A stretch of 64,000 nt of DNA from Thuidium tamariscinum (Eukaryota > Streptophyta > Bryopsida > Hypnales > Thuidiaceae). Location of the stretch: the NCBI GenBank assembly GCA_947034885.2, contig OX344750.2, positions 7,608,501 through 7,672,500 on the forward strand, read 5' to 3'. The notes below the pieces were generated by a model that saw only the letters and a list, made by a program, of their open reading frames with translations, was not told the DNA's origin and did not search any database. The translations under genes were made by a program, and so were the position numbers. Positions 48,851-59,721 of this stretch are shown piece by piece (position 1 is the first letter of the stretch; each line of letters begins with the position of its first letter).

Positions 48851-49996
48851 GTTGAAACTCTATATAAGACATCTTCTTTATATATAAAATTATGAGGATG
48901 AATAGTTGTATTTTGTCCTATAGATAAGGATTCTTTGTCATCCATTGACTATAAAATGTCCATGGCATTGTTTATGAATTAAATCATCTCTATCATTACC
49001 TTCTTGATTATCCCTTTGAAGGTTGTTTCTCATCTAAAATATTTGATCCACTAAAGATGCACCAATGGGATTTAAAATAGAAGGCAAGTTGCATTTTCTT
49101 TTTTTCAACGATACGATGTAAGTTAAGAGCCAAAGGCAAGTTGCATTTGATCTCAATGATGACAACATTGCTTAATTAAGAGAACTAATGATGTGCCCAT
49201 TTTGCACTTAGACAATGTACAACCTACTCAAAATCTACTCAACATCTAGCATAGTTGGGAGATGCTATGCAACTATGGCAAAATAACAAACCACCAAGAG
49301 TACCATGTTATGAGAGGATTTCATTACACCTACGCTACTTATGGCTTATAAAAACTTGTTTGAGCACAAAGATGTACAGATCTTCTTAGTTGTTGATCCT
49401 AAATCAAAAAGATTGAACCCTTCAAATTAATCACCTTGGTACATCTAACTTAGAAAAAAAAAACAATGAAGATAATCTTCATCAATATTTCAAGACTTGA
49501 TTATAAATCTTGAAAACTAAAACTACTAAATTGATATTAGAAACACAATTAAAGACTAGCATTTTACTTTTTGACCTCACTGACATTTATTATTCTTTAA
49601 CGATTTTTTTATTCTATTGAAAGCAATAATTTATAAAATTTATAATGATGAGTTTTGTGGCATATTGTAATTGAACAAAATATTTGCCACACTTTACATA
49701 ATTAGTATTTTTGAAAACATGAATTCATCTCATTCTTTACAAAATCATAAGAAAGAAGTTTTCATTCAATAATAAATTTTTGGGGGTGAATTTAGGATGA
49801 TTGAGCTTCAAATTTGTTGTTTGCAATTTTTTGTTTTCACTAGTGGCAATGCCTTAGAAGTAATAGGAAAAAATAACAAAAGGTCAACTTTACATACCAT
49901 ATAAAAGACATGCAACCTCCTCTCTATTGCTAAAGAATAAGACTTTAAACTAAGAGCTACGATGATTCAAATTTTTGGTTCACATTATTTTCCTAT
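48851..49996. other. AT-rich intergenic DNA with a family D fragment
   Basis: About 48890-48975 resembles the right interior of family D (GAATAGTTGTATTTTGTCC). The remainder is unassigned. Confidence 0.35.
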
Positions 49997-49999
49997 GAA

Positions 50000-50163
50000 C
50001 ACTATAAGAATATAGGGGTGTAAATGACTTATCCACAATGACTATGCCAACAACAATGACTGCAAAATAGTCATTTTGTAGTCATTTTGTAGTCATTTTG
50101 CAGTCATTGTTGTTGGTGCAGTCATTGTGAACAAGTCATTTATACATCCATTTTCTTGTAGTG
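50000..50163. mobile_element. CACTA-type mini-foldback (family K), 3-bp duplication GAA
   Basis: 164 bp, flanked by GAA at 49997-49999 and 50164-50166. The ends CACTATAAGAATAT and ATTTTCTTGTAGTG are the CACTACAAGAAA termini of plant En/Spm elements. The arms pair along nearly the whole length (TGTAAATGACTT, CACAATGACT, CCAACAACAATGACTGCAAA), and the centre holds three TTTTG(T/C)AGTCA units. Confidence 0.85.
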
Positions 50164-50166
50164 GAA

Positions 50167-51692
50167 CAACGATACTCAACAAATGAAGCCAAACCCTAGA
50201 GCATTTGTTGCATCCAAGCATGTAGTATTATCCAAAGCTTAGAGAAGATTTAGTTTGCAAGTGCAAGCAACAAAGTCTACCAACATCAAGTCTGGAAAGA
50301 GAAATCAATCAAAGTGTAAACTTTAAAGGGTGGGACATTGTAAAAAAAGAGTGTTGGATAGAATGAACAAACTTTGTGAAGTCAAAAAAACTGCCTCCAA
50401 TGTCAATTTGCATCACATAGTTTACAAAATTTATATCCTTTATGATCCATTTATTAAGGAATACAAAAAATAAAAAATTCTTGGATGCCTAAATAATTGG
50501 CATATTACAATAGAAATAACTAAAATCTACATCTTATCATTAATGACATCCTATCATAGTTATATTGCTCCAAAAACAATATCACTTAGCATGTCATATA
50601 TCTATGCAATTTATAATTTGTTGATTTAAAACATAAAATCTATCCAATAGTCTTTTACATATAGTTTACAAATATTTTCTAAGTAAATTCCTTGATAATA
50701 AACTTACACAACCAAAATTTATCAAAATCAAGTTGTATTAGCCAATAAAATACAAAACCAAATTGTAGTTGCCCAACAAATCACTGTGGACAAATAATAC
50801 ATTTTATACCATTATCCTTAAGTAAGCAAAAATAAGAATTTAACAAATCATTGTTGTATCTAATTATAGTATATCCTTTACACAGATCAAATAACTTACT
50901 ACAATAACTCCATACTTCTTTTGTAATATTCATTTTGTAAATAAGTTTAGAGTTTAAGAGAGTAAATTGCATAAATTAACTTATATGAGAGCATGTTATA
51001 TAGTATTGAATATCGTCATTTGCAACTTAAAAGGCCCCAAGGGAAATTTGAAGAGGTTAGTGGCTCATTCGGGCATTAGTGTACTTTAGATTTGGGCTTT
51101 CTGACCTCAGGGACTAAAATTAATGTGTGTTGTATTCTTTGTTGGGTTTGTTTGTATATTTAGCCCAAATTTTTACAACTATTTCTTTTGAACAAATAAA
51201 TAGGAATCTCAGTTGAATATATATGCCTTTTTAAAGGACTCTTTGCATACAAGCATTTTCAACCATTTCAACCATTTAGGGTTAATTCACATGATGTCAA
51301 AGGAACATGTATTAAGAGAACTTGAATTTATTTATTTAAATTCCTAAAGAGATCACCATACATTTGCCTTTGCAATTAGAAGGTATTTTGTTGTAGATGT
51401 ATAAATGCATTTTTTATGAAATGTTCGAATGAGAACTTTTGTTCACTAACTTGGACTCATAGAAGTTGCACAAAAACATTGTATGTGTTTTAACCCCTAT
51501 AAGGATATTATCCTTGAATACACATTTTTAAAGTTTTACTAGGTGTCCACGATTTCAATCAGGCACGATTTCATTTTTTTTATGATAGAAGGATAGATTA
51601 ATTTTATAGGTCTAAAAATTATTTTAAATTTTTTGCCAAAAGAATTTTTTTGCCATCCAAAGAAATAATAGATCAATCAAGGTAGAGCCAAC
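50167..51692. other. AT-rich intergenic DNA, nothing assigned
   Basis: No gene or bounded repeat recognised. Confidence 0.35.
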
Positions 51693-52074
51693 AATGCTAG
51701 TATGAAAGCATGAAAATGTAAATATGTGAGCCTTGAGTACGTATAGAAGTATATATACTACAATCATTGAGGGTGCTTATAATAAAAACACCTATGATAT
51801 AGGTATCTATAATATAAATACATTATTATAATAAAAGGTTTCTATATTATAGATATTAACGGCATAGATGTACAATCTTATAGGCACACATAATAGCAGC
51901 CTTCACTATAGTTGTCTATAATAGAATTTTTTAATGATTATAGCATAAATATATTATAGATACCTATATTATTGATGTTTATATTATAAAACACCTTCAA
52001 AGGTTGTAGGATATCTTCTTAAACTTATATTCAAGGCTCATGTGCTTGCATTTCTTTACTCACACACTAGCATT
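51693..52074. mobile_element. composite family B foldback (two copies head to head)
   Basis: Bases 51693-51901 form a forward family B copy from ATGCTAGTATGAAAGCATG to ATAATAGCAGCC. Bases 51902-52074 carry a second left arm in reverse, ending CACACACTAGCATTG. The outer ends AACAATGCTAG and CTAGCATTGTT are exact complements, so the pair behaves as one 382-bp foldback. Confidence 0.6.
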
Positions 52075-53246
52075 GTTAATGGAAACTTTTGATTAATTTC
52101 ATTTGGATTAGTAAAAGGGAAGTTATTAAGATTCTTGTTTTATATGAAAGCATTTTTAATAAATAATGACATATAAGATTTGTTCCTAAGCTTAGTTTTT
52201 ATATTTTTTGAAAATGGATTCCTTAGGCTTCATAGTTCTTGATAAACACACTTTCATTGTTATAATTGACATATTTCAATTCCATTTTATATCTATAAAC
52301 AATTTGATTTTTCTGCCATTTGGTATTTATTTCTACTTAGTAATTTAAAAAAAAGAAAGTAAAAAGAATTTGATTTGAAAAAAAATTCAATTCATTTCTC
52401 TACTATAAATGATTTTTACAATAAATCTCTTTTGTGCAAAAATAATAAGTTGTAAGGATTCAAAGTCTATAAATCTAATTTGACAATGTACAAAAGATTG
52501 GAAACTTTTTTCTTTAAACATTAATACTATACAATTTACCAAGTCAAAGTTTTTGAATTTCTTTCATACATTCTTATACTAGTCCAATGCAAAGATCCTA
52601 TAGTTGAACATGCAATTTTTAAAAAAAATTGCACTTTGCAATTTTAAGAGAAATTGTAGTTTGGAATGTTTTTTGATGATAAAGGTCTTGGTCTCCCAAG
52701 GATTAATAACATTTTGGTTGTAGGAAAAACAAAATCTTTATAATGTATGTGAAAGAACTAGTACAAAATACTTGTACTTACCTAGAGCTGAAAAGTCTAC
52801 TATTTTTAGAAAGTATAGACATTGACCTTTGCATCAATAAATCTCACCTTGATTTTCATTTAGTAAAGCAAAAATTGCAATTTTGACAAATTGAGGATTT
52901 TTTCTAAAGATTAAAAATTGTATTCATATAGAATTTTTGAAGTTAATTTTTCAAAATTCATTTGAAATAGCTCTATAAATAGTTTTAAAGTTTGGATCAT
53001 TCAAATATTTTTTGCTTGACATTGCCCTCTTTGAGGCAAACTTCAAAATAGTTAAAGAAATTGTGTTTAATAACACAATTTTATTTTGCATAAAATCTTT
53101 GGGTTAAATTTTTTTTGGTTCAAATTAGTGTAAATAGGAATGATCAGATTGAGGCACTTGTAAATCTATTTGGGAAGATAATTTGAATAGTGAAAAATGG
53201 TGGCAAACTACATTCCCTGAAATTTGAATGAATATTAAAATCATTA
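52075..53246. other. AT-rich intergenic DNA, nothing assigned
   Basis: No gene. The stretch at 52610-52700 loosely resembles the left part of family C. Confidence 0.35.
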
Positions 53247-53497
53247 GAAGGGATTTGAGGCCTCTAAAGGGCCATTTCGGGGTTGTTCCCCAGAACTATT
53301 CCCATAATTGTTCGCCGTTGCCAGGCCAACATTTACCCAAAAAAAGGGTCCTGAAATATGAAAAAAAAACCCCAAAATAATTCAATTTTTTAATAACATG
53401 GCACTCTCTCAACCACGTAGGATTCCTATTCACGTGGTAAAAACTGCATTCCCACAGTTTGGGAACCCGCAGTTTTCCAATGGCCTCAAAAATCCCC
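53247..53497. mobile_element. MITE family H copy 2
   Basis: Left end GAAGGGATTTGAGGCC after CATTA, right end GGCCTCAAAAATCCCC before TAATG. The interior shares GGGTCCTGAAATATGAAAA, CACGTAGGATTC and an AAAACTGC-TTCCC word with the copy at 55668. Confidence 0.7.
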
Positions 53498-54499
53498 TAA
53501 TGGCACTCCTTGAAGACTTTATATTAGTTGTTCATCAATCAACAAGTTCCTAGTGAATTATCTAAATTCATATACTTCTAATGCACTCAATTTTGTAGTT
53601 GATGCCAAAGGCCAGCTTGATGCACAAGCATGCAATTTTAAACATTTCACTACTTTCTGAGGCCAAATTTTTGCTTTCGTGCCAATTAGTAGGACAATTT
53701 CCAACAATATCCAACCAAATTTTTGTAGCTTAATAACATGATACTAGATTCAAATGCTTATTTGGACTCTTTTTTGTACAATTACTATACGTAATGACAT
53801 TGTAGTTCATCGTATTTTTTAGATTCAAATAAAAATGTAAATACAACAACTTTATCCAAATACCAAGTTTTTATCACTAGGCAAATTTTAAATGCTTGGT
53901 TGCTATACTTCTCATAATTTTTGGTTGATATATTGATCTTAGTTTTAGTATAAATATTGAATGACAATCCAATATCTTACAAAAAAAATTGAAAAAATTG
54001 AAAAAATATATACAAATGTAGTGCTTGAAGTGGGGCAACAACAACAACAACAAAATGGTTGCTTGACTACCTCGAGCATTGTCACCCATTGCCCTTAAAC
54101 AAAGCTAAGAGAATGGGGTCTCTTGAGCTTTGTTGCCATTGGCACATTGATCCTAGGTTTTTTCCTTTCCCTACCCATCTGCGCCCTTGAGGATATGCCA
54201 AACCAAGTAAAAGTCATGCATTGATTACTTGACAAAATCAAAAGTCAACCAACAAACTAGATAAGATCAAGCTAAAAGTCAAATGACGATAGAAACACTA
54301 TTTTAGTATTTGAAAAGGGAATATTGGAGTGATTAGTTTCTTTTTGTCTGTAGTTAGGTTTGCAAAGGAAGACTATTTATTGGCCTGCTATGTTCTAAAT
54401 TGGTCCAACCATCTTCTCTAGGAATGGGTGGCCATGTTCTTAGAGTTTTATATGAATAGTACTTAAAGCACCACATGTTTAACACTACCATCATCACTC

Positions 54500-54680
54500 T
54501 ATAAACATCTCCAAAGTCAATATGTACCTCTATAGAAGAAACAATTTTAGAACTTCTACCAAAAATATTTTAAACCTTAGTTCATAACTTTTGCATACAT
54601 TATCCGAATGCCATCTTTATAGGTGCAATAGAGCCTCCTTTCACTTGTCAACAATAAGGTAGGAGGTTGGAAATTTACTT
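54500..54680 (+). repeat. repeat family O copy 2
   Basis: CTCCAAAGTCAATATGTACC, GAACTTCTACC, CATAACTTTTGCATACATTA and AGAGCCTCCTTTCACTTG match copies 1 and 3. Confidence 0.55.
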
Positions 54681-54960
54681 AAGCTCTAAAACTACCCACC
54701 TCTTCAAATGTACACTGCTTGTGCATCTTGCTTTTTCAACTTTACATGATTATTCAAATAGTGTACATTTGACAATTTTAGGGCCTAAAGTGATTCGACT
54801 TCAAAAATTCACAAGTAATTCCATAAAGCTCCAAAAAACATGAAACAACTTGGGTTCAATGCCAATTTCTTTTCTCTTTCAAGGAAAATCTGCTGGCAAA
54901 TATTTCTACAAGTTTCAGCTCCCCAAGCTTGTCCGAATTCCGTTTCAGCTCTAGATGAGC
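54670..54960 (-). repeat. repeat family J copy 3, inverted
   Basis: Minus-strand order: GGAGCTGAAAC, TTGGCATTGAACCCAAG, TTTTTTGGAGCTTTATGG, then an imperfect hairpin whose outer words are CTAAAATTG and GGGTAGTTTTAG. It comes directly after repeat O at 54500. Confidence 0.6.
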
Positions 54961-55500
54961 AGTTTCTGCCCCTCCTACCTTAGTGCCTACCTAGCCTACC
55001 TAGCCTCCCTTCCTATTTATTGCCCACTTCTTTCCCCAGCCAATCCCGTAGTAGCTGATTTGAGGCTCCCTGTTCCAGTATGGATGAAATTCATCCATAT
55101 CAGCTTTCAGTTAGCCTGGCCTTCAGTTCCAGTTCGGTTGTACTCCTGGCTGGCTCCTGTGCGGTTGTGGAGTTAGTTAAAATAAAACACAAAACCAAAG
55201 GCAGGCACATGGTACGACAGCCCCCCAGCCCCGCCCCGCCCAGCCCAGCCCAGCCCCCCACTCACAGCAACAATCATGACTGGATGTTTTTCCTGTAAAC
55301 GCCAGTCCATTCCTTGTGTCAGAGAACAACAGACCACACACTAATAGTTTAATTAGACTATTTCCCATAATTTTAGTTCTGACACCAAAGGGATTCGGGA
55401 TATTTAGTGCCCAAGGCCCCAAGCTTTGCATGGACGGGAGGGAGGGCTCCAAACACGGCAAAGGGGGGATCATGCCAGCCAGCTTAAACTACGTCCCCCA
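54961..55500. other. GC-richer spacer with CCCAG-rich tract
   Basis: A CCCCGCCCAGCCCAGCCCAG-like tract lies at about 55226-55260. Overlapping short frames on both strands have no recognised domain. Confidence 0.35.
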
Positions 55501-55667
55501 ATGAAAAAAGGCCTAAACTGTTACACCTTAAGTTTATCTTAATCTCTCCAACTTATAGAATGGGGCTTCCAACTACAAATAAACTTCTTACATTACATTC
55601 CAAGAGAGAGAATATTCTCTAAATCCTATAGATGGAATTCCATTCCTTGGTTTTGGTCTTTGCATTA

Positions 55668-55925
55668 GATGAAATCTGAGGGCATTATAGGGCCGTTTCG
55701 GGTCTATTTCTGAAACGGCTCCCAATGGCGATGGATGCCGTCATGTCGATTTTTATCAAAAAAATAAAAAATAAAAAATAAAAAATTTGGGTCCTGAAAT
55801 ATGAAAATAAATCCAAAAAAAATTGAATTTTTTTTATTACATGGCAGGGGCGTGATCACGTAGGATTCAAGTTCATAGGGCAAAAACTGCGTTCCCGCAG
55901 TCTCCTAATGCCCTCAAATTTCATT
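55668..55925. mobile_element. MITE family H copy 3
   Basis: Left end GATGAAATCTGAGGGCATTA after TTA, right end TAATGCCCTCAAATTTCAT before TTAA. A run of AAAAAATAAA units sits in the middle. Interior words match the copy at 53247. Confidence 0.7.
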
Positions 55926-56004
55926 TAATGGTTCTGTGTACTTTTTTCCTTTGAAATGGAATTTGTCCATGTGTTTAAAAAATAAATTAAAAAACCCACT
56001 CCTC

Positions 56005-56045
56005 GTTGAATTGTACATGTGTTTCAAAAATAAAATTAAAAAATT
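56005..56045 (+). mobile_element. tail-type mini-retroposon, imperfect 9-bp flanks
   Basis: GAATTGTACATGTGTTTC plus an A-rich tail lies between CCACTCCTC (55996-56004) and CCATTCCTC (56046-56054). A sister segment GGAATTTGTCCATGTG with its own tail is just upstream at about 55958-55994. Confidence 0.5.
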
Positions 56046-56347
56046 CCATTCCTCCCCAAATCAATAACCTAATCCATGCAATACATTAAATTTTCTGTTT
56101 TTTCCAAATGAGTCCAACTGAATAGATAGAAAGAAATCTAACTAGCATCAAAGTAATAATAAAATTTGGGGTGAAAAGAATCAATTAAAGGCAGAGAATG
56201 TTTATGGGAATTACTTAATAACCAGAATCAAATGCAATCCAACTAATTTGTTACAGAGTAATAATAGAACTGAAGTGAAAAGGAATCAATTAAACTCTCA
56301 AGGAATGTATGGGGAATGGTTTTGGCCTGCGGTTCTGTGTACCTTTT

Positions 56348-56388
56348 ATTTTTTATTTTTTTAAACACATGGGCAATTCCCATTAATG
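56348..56388 (-). mobile_element. tail-type mini-retroposon, inverted, imperfect 15-bp flanks
   Basis: Minus strand: GGGAATTGCCCATGTGTTTA and an A-rich tail, between TTCTGTGTACCTTTT (56333-56347) and TTTTGTGTACTTTTT (56389-56403), 13 of 15 matching. A forward copy, GAATTTGTCCATGTGTTC with tail, follows at about 56415-56464. Confidence 0.5.
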
Positions 56389-56577
56389 TTTTGTGTACTT
56401 TTTCCTTTGCAATAGAATTTGTCCATGTGTTCAAAAAAAATTAAAAATTAAAAATTAAAAAAAGGATGGGGAATGTCGCAAAAAATCAAGTATAATAAAA
56501 TTGAAGTAAAAACATATGCTCACAATCAAAGTGAATAGTCTGTGGTACCTTTGCATTGGAAATGAGAATGTTCTTCT

Positions 56578-56661
56578 CTCCGCCAGGCCACTTGTGGCTG
56601 GCGGCTTTGTTCTCCTTCTTTGCAATGAAATCCTGTTTCATTTGTGCCAAAAAGAAAAAAA
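56578..56661 (+). mobile_element. mini-retroposon with 19-bp perfect target duplication
   Basis: 84 nt between GAAATGAGAATGTTCTTCT copies (56559-56577, 56662-56680). The insert contains TTTGCAATGAAATCCTG, CATTTGTGCC and an A-rich tail. It is the longest flanked member and the best guide to the source sequence. Confidence 0.75.
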
Positions 56662-56879
56662 GAAATGAGAATGTTCTTCTTGTCATCCCAATAAATCCAA
56701 AATATTCAAACTCAAAATCCATGTAATATGTGAAAAAGAAATTTCAGCCCAGTCCAATTTTTTTTTTTAAATTGTTAATGAAAAAGCAGTAATGTATCAG
56801 AAGTGTAAAAGAGTTAATGTATGGGGATTGCCAAAAAATGGGTACACCCTGCCCAACACCATCGTCACAACCATGTGTA

Positions 56880-57440
56880 CATTTTCACAATCATATGTAT
56901 GCATAGTGAAGAAATGATTTTAGAATATCTACCAAATAGATTTTTTTATAAATTTTAAGTATATGGAAAAATTCCATCGTAAGACAAAGAGTACAAAGCA
57001 GCCAAGCCAAATAGGCTAGACAAAAGCGCAGAGAAGAAAGAAGCAAGGGGAAAAAAACTAGAAAAAGAAATAGGGATCGCGCCCCTATCTCATCCAAATA
57101 ATACTATCACCAACTCTAGAAGCTAAAATTGGGGATTGAATCCAAGTAGCATCAAAATGAAGCCAAGTCCTGTTGGTTTGTTGAGGACAGCGTTTAGCAT
57201 GTTGTTTGGCCTTGAGATGTATTGCCCTTCGATAGTCAAGCAAGGCCTCCCATAAGGTAGATTGGATGTATGTCAATGGCCATTGCTCATGAGTGAACAC
57301 AATTTTGTTTTGTGATATTGAGATGATCTATAGTGTGGCTCCTTTAAGAACATGCACCAAATAGAATTTTGACCCTTCATAACTTTTGCATACAATTTTC
57401 AAATGCTGCATTCTTTGGTGTGTTGAAACCTCCTTTACTT
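56880..57440 (+). repeat. repeat family O copy 3, split by a LINE-like insertion
   Basis: The left part ends at CTACCAAATAGA (56940); the right part resumes at ACCAAATAGAATTTTGACCC (57356) and continues with CATAACTTTTGCATACAATT and TTCTTTGGTGTGTTG. The 415 bp between is annotated separately. Confidence 0.55.
56941..57355 (-). mobile_element. 5'-truncated LINE-like retroposon, minus strand
   Basis: The insert splits repeat O and is flanked by ACCAAATAGA on both sides (56931-56940, 57356-57365). On the minus strand it ends in an A-rich tail (TTTATAAAAAAA). A 71-codon frame (57085-57300) carries WEALLDY and TWLHFDATWIQSP, of the sort seen near the C-terminus of plant L1-type ORF2 proteins; that resemblance is my judgement, not an alignment. 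Only the 3' few hundred bases are present. Confidence 0.45.
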
Positions 57441-58744
57441 TTGCAAGAAGAAAATACGAAAATTTGACCAATTTAATAATAATAGTGAGATAGGGTAGTA
57501 AAAAGGTGTCTATTGTTAAGAATATCCACCTTGTGATAGAAATCAAGGTTTGAATCATCTAATTTGTTCACAAAGGTATAATATAAATCAAAGTGTGAAG
57601 AGCTCAAGGAATAGATAGGAAGTGCAATTCATTGCAAGACCTAAACCTAATCCATCTAATATGATCAATTCAATGTTGCCAACCACCTAATTCCAACTTT
57701 TATGAGTCCCTCCCATTTTGCATTAGTCACCCACCCATTTTTTTTAAAGTGTCTAACTTTTTTCTTTGAATTGCAAGTAATTGGGTGATATTGTTAGGAA
57801 ATGACATCAAGTTTGCATCTATTTATCAAGAATTTAAGATGTGCTTCTATAAATGTTGGTTTAGATGGGCTTGATTGTGAATAAATGCTTGTCAAAATAA
57901 GTTGTAGCTTCAACCAATAAAACAAAGATGCTTTTAGAGTGTGAACTTGTGCTTTTAAAACACTCATCAAATGGGATTAGGAAGGTAGGTCACTAGTTTT
58001 GAACCATTATAACATGGTCGTGACTCCACCTACTAATGGCTTTATTTTTACACCAAATGTGTTGGAAAAATTCTTATAATTTTGATATTTTTATAATCAA
58101 ATTAGCATGATTTCACTTGAACTTCAGTCATTTCGACTAATTCTTACTTTGAAAAATAATATAGGCAACAACTATTACATTGAAAATTGAAAATTGATAC
58201 CTAGATTGAAAATTGTGTGGTGATAGGTTGTTCTACCTTATATTGGAATGAAATTCCAATCCAATCAAGTCCAAAAATCAAACATCAAAATCAAATGCCA
58301 ACAAAACCATTCTAAAATAGTAATGAAAATAATGCATAGGCTTCGTCTTGGAATAAACTTTGGGTTCAAAAATACAAAAAAAAAAGAATGCATGGGGACT
58401 TCAACTTAAATAAAAATTCCAACTCTAGCCATCTAATTTAATTCAAAAGTATAATTAAAACCAAAGTGGATAGAATTCAATAATGAAAGGGAATGTATGG
58501 GAAGTGCAATTCAAAATCAAACACAATGCTATTCCTTTCCATTCCAATTTTTGTTTTTTTGGCTCCTTCCTCTTGTGACCATTTCCTCAATTGCAAATTC
58601 ACACATCATCCCCTCCAAATTTCTTAATAAAAACTACAAAATTTTAATAATTAATTCCTGTTCCAGTTGTGTGAAACATAGAATTTTTTTTTTTAAATCG
58701 TAAAATTTACTAAAATAAAATAGTGGTGGGATAATGAGAAACGA
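57441..58744. other. AT-rich intergenic DNA upstream of the ERF gene
   Basis: No gene seen. GGGAATGTATGGGAAGTGC and related words near 58488-58510 resemble phrases at about 56300 and 57610, suggesting a further dispersed repeat that I could not bound. Confidence 0.35.
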
Positions 58745-59653
58745 ATCCCCAAGTGAAGGAATGGAAGTGAATTCAGTGCAGGGCAGGGTAACTTAATGAG
58801 ACGGTGACAGAGGGAGGAATCTAGGCTCCGTGACCCCGCCCGACCAAATTCTGGGACTCCAGGGACGCAGTCCGCAAACGACGTCCGTCCCAGGGGACGC
58901 CCTGACGGAGACGACGTCCACTGGCAGGGCCGGTCGTCAGAAAACTTCGCGTCCGGCATTTAACGGTCTTTGAGGGAACCTCACATTCTCCACTTTCGTT
59001 GCGAACCTTCGGTTCTATCTCGACCTTTCTCGCTGCGATCGCTGCTTCTACGTAACTTAAGTAGGCCACACACTTCAGCAGAAGTTTGCACTTCAGACAG
59101 TCGTCAAACCATTGCGAAGCTTGAGAAGAAGCTGAAGAAGCCGAAGCCGAAGCTTGGGAACAATCTGAAGCACTAAGATACCAGCAGGTGATTCACGGCT
59201 CTGCTTTGCTGCTTCCACTCCATTGATGCTGAAAGTGAAAGTAGCAAGGAGCTTCTTCTGTCTGTTACCCTCGCACGTGGGGTGCACACATTGCACTTTG
59301 GGGAGGGAGCTTGGATGACACTCGGGGTGTTTTTACTGCAGTAATCGAAGCTTGCGAGCAAGTCTTTGACTCTCGTGCTGTGTGTGGTTTTGCTTCCCGA
59401 GTTTAGATTGGAGGAGTGTGGGTTTACGGTGCGCGATTGTACGAGTGGCTGGTTTGTGTTGTGAGTTTGTGATACGGGGTTAGATTTGGGTTCATGGCTG
59501 AGCTTTAGTTGTGAAAGGTTTGGAAGTGCGCGATCATGTGACTACTGTTTTTTTGCATGCATGTGATTGCACAGTGTCTGGCTACCTGGGCACGTAATTA
59601 GCTCGCCCGATAGAGGTGGAGATAGAGACGCTGTCTGTTTTGATTCGTCGTCG
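58745..59653 (+). promoter_or_regulatory. GC-rich promoter and 5' leader region of the ERF gene
   Basis: Composition changes sharply at about 58.74 kb from AT-rich repeats to CpG-rich DNA. Two GACGTC palindromes lie at 58880-58885 and 58913-58918 with a TGACG at 58903-58907, a cluster of the ACGT/TGACG type bound by plant bZIP factors. No convincing TATA box was found, so the start site is not fixed. A CAGCAG|GTGATT donor-like site near 59187 and an acceptor-like TTTAG near 59405 would allow an intron in the leader, but this is not established. Open frames here begin with non-ATG codons or lack coding character and were not called. Confidence 0.45.
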
Positions 59654-59680
59654 ATGGTGGTTCTCCCCATGGCGTTGTGA
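59654..59680 (+). promoter_or_regulatory. short upstream ORF before the ERF start codon
   Basis: An ATG at 59654 opens a nine-codon frame (MVVLPMAL, then TGA at 59678-59680) that ends 41 nt before the main ATG. It contains two ATGs, at 59654 and 59669. If the leader is transcribed as drawn, ribosomes would meet this uORF first, so it may damp translation of the main frame. This is seen in the sequence; the effect is inferred. Confidence 0.45.
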
Positions 59681-59721
59681 GAATTCGTGAGTTCGGTGGA
59701 AATTGGGAGAGACTGAGATCG

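Noticed and set aside
59677-59721. Upstream extension of the ERF frame from 59677
   Set aside because: It would start at GTG; no in-frame ATG lies before 59722 and it would overlap the uORF stop.
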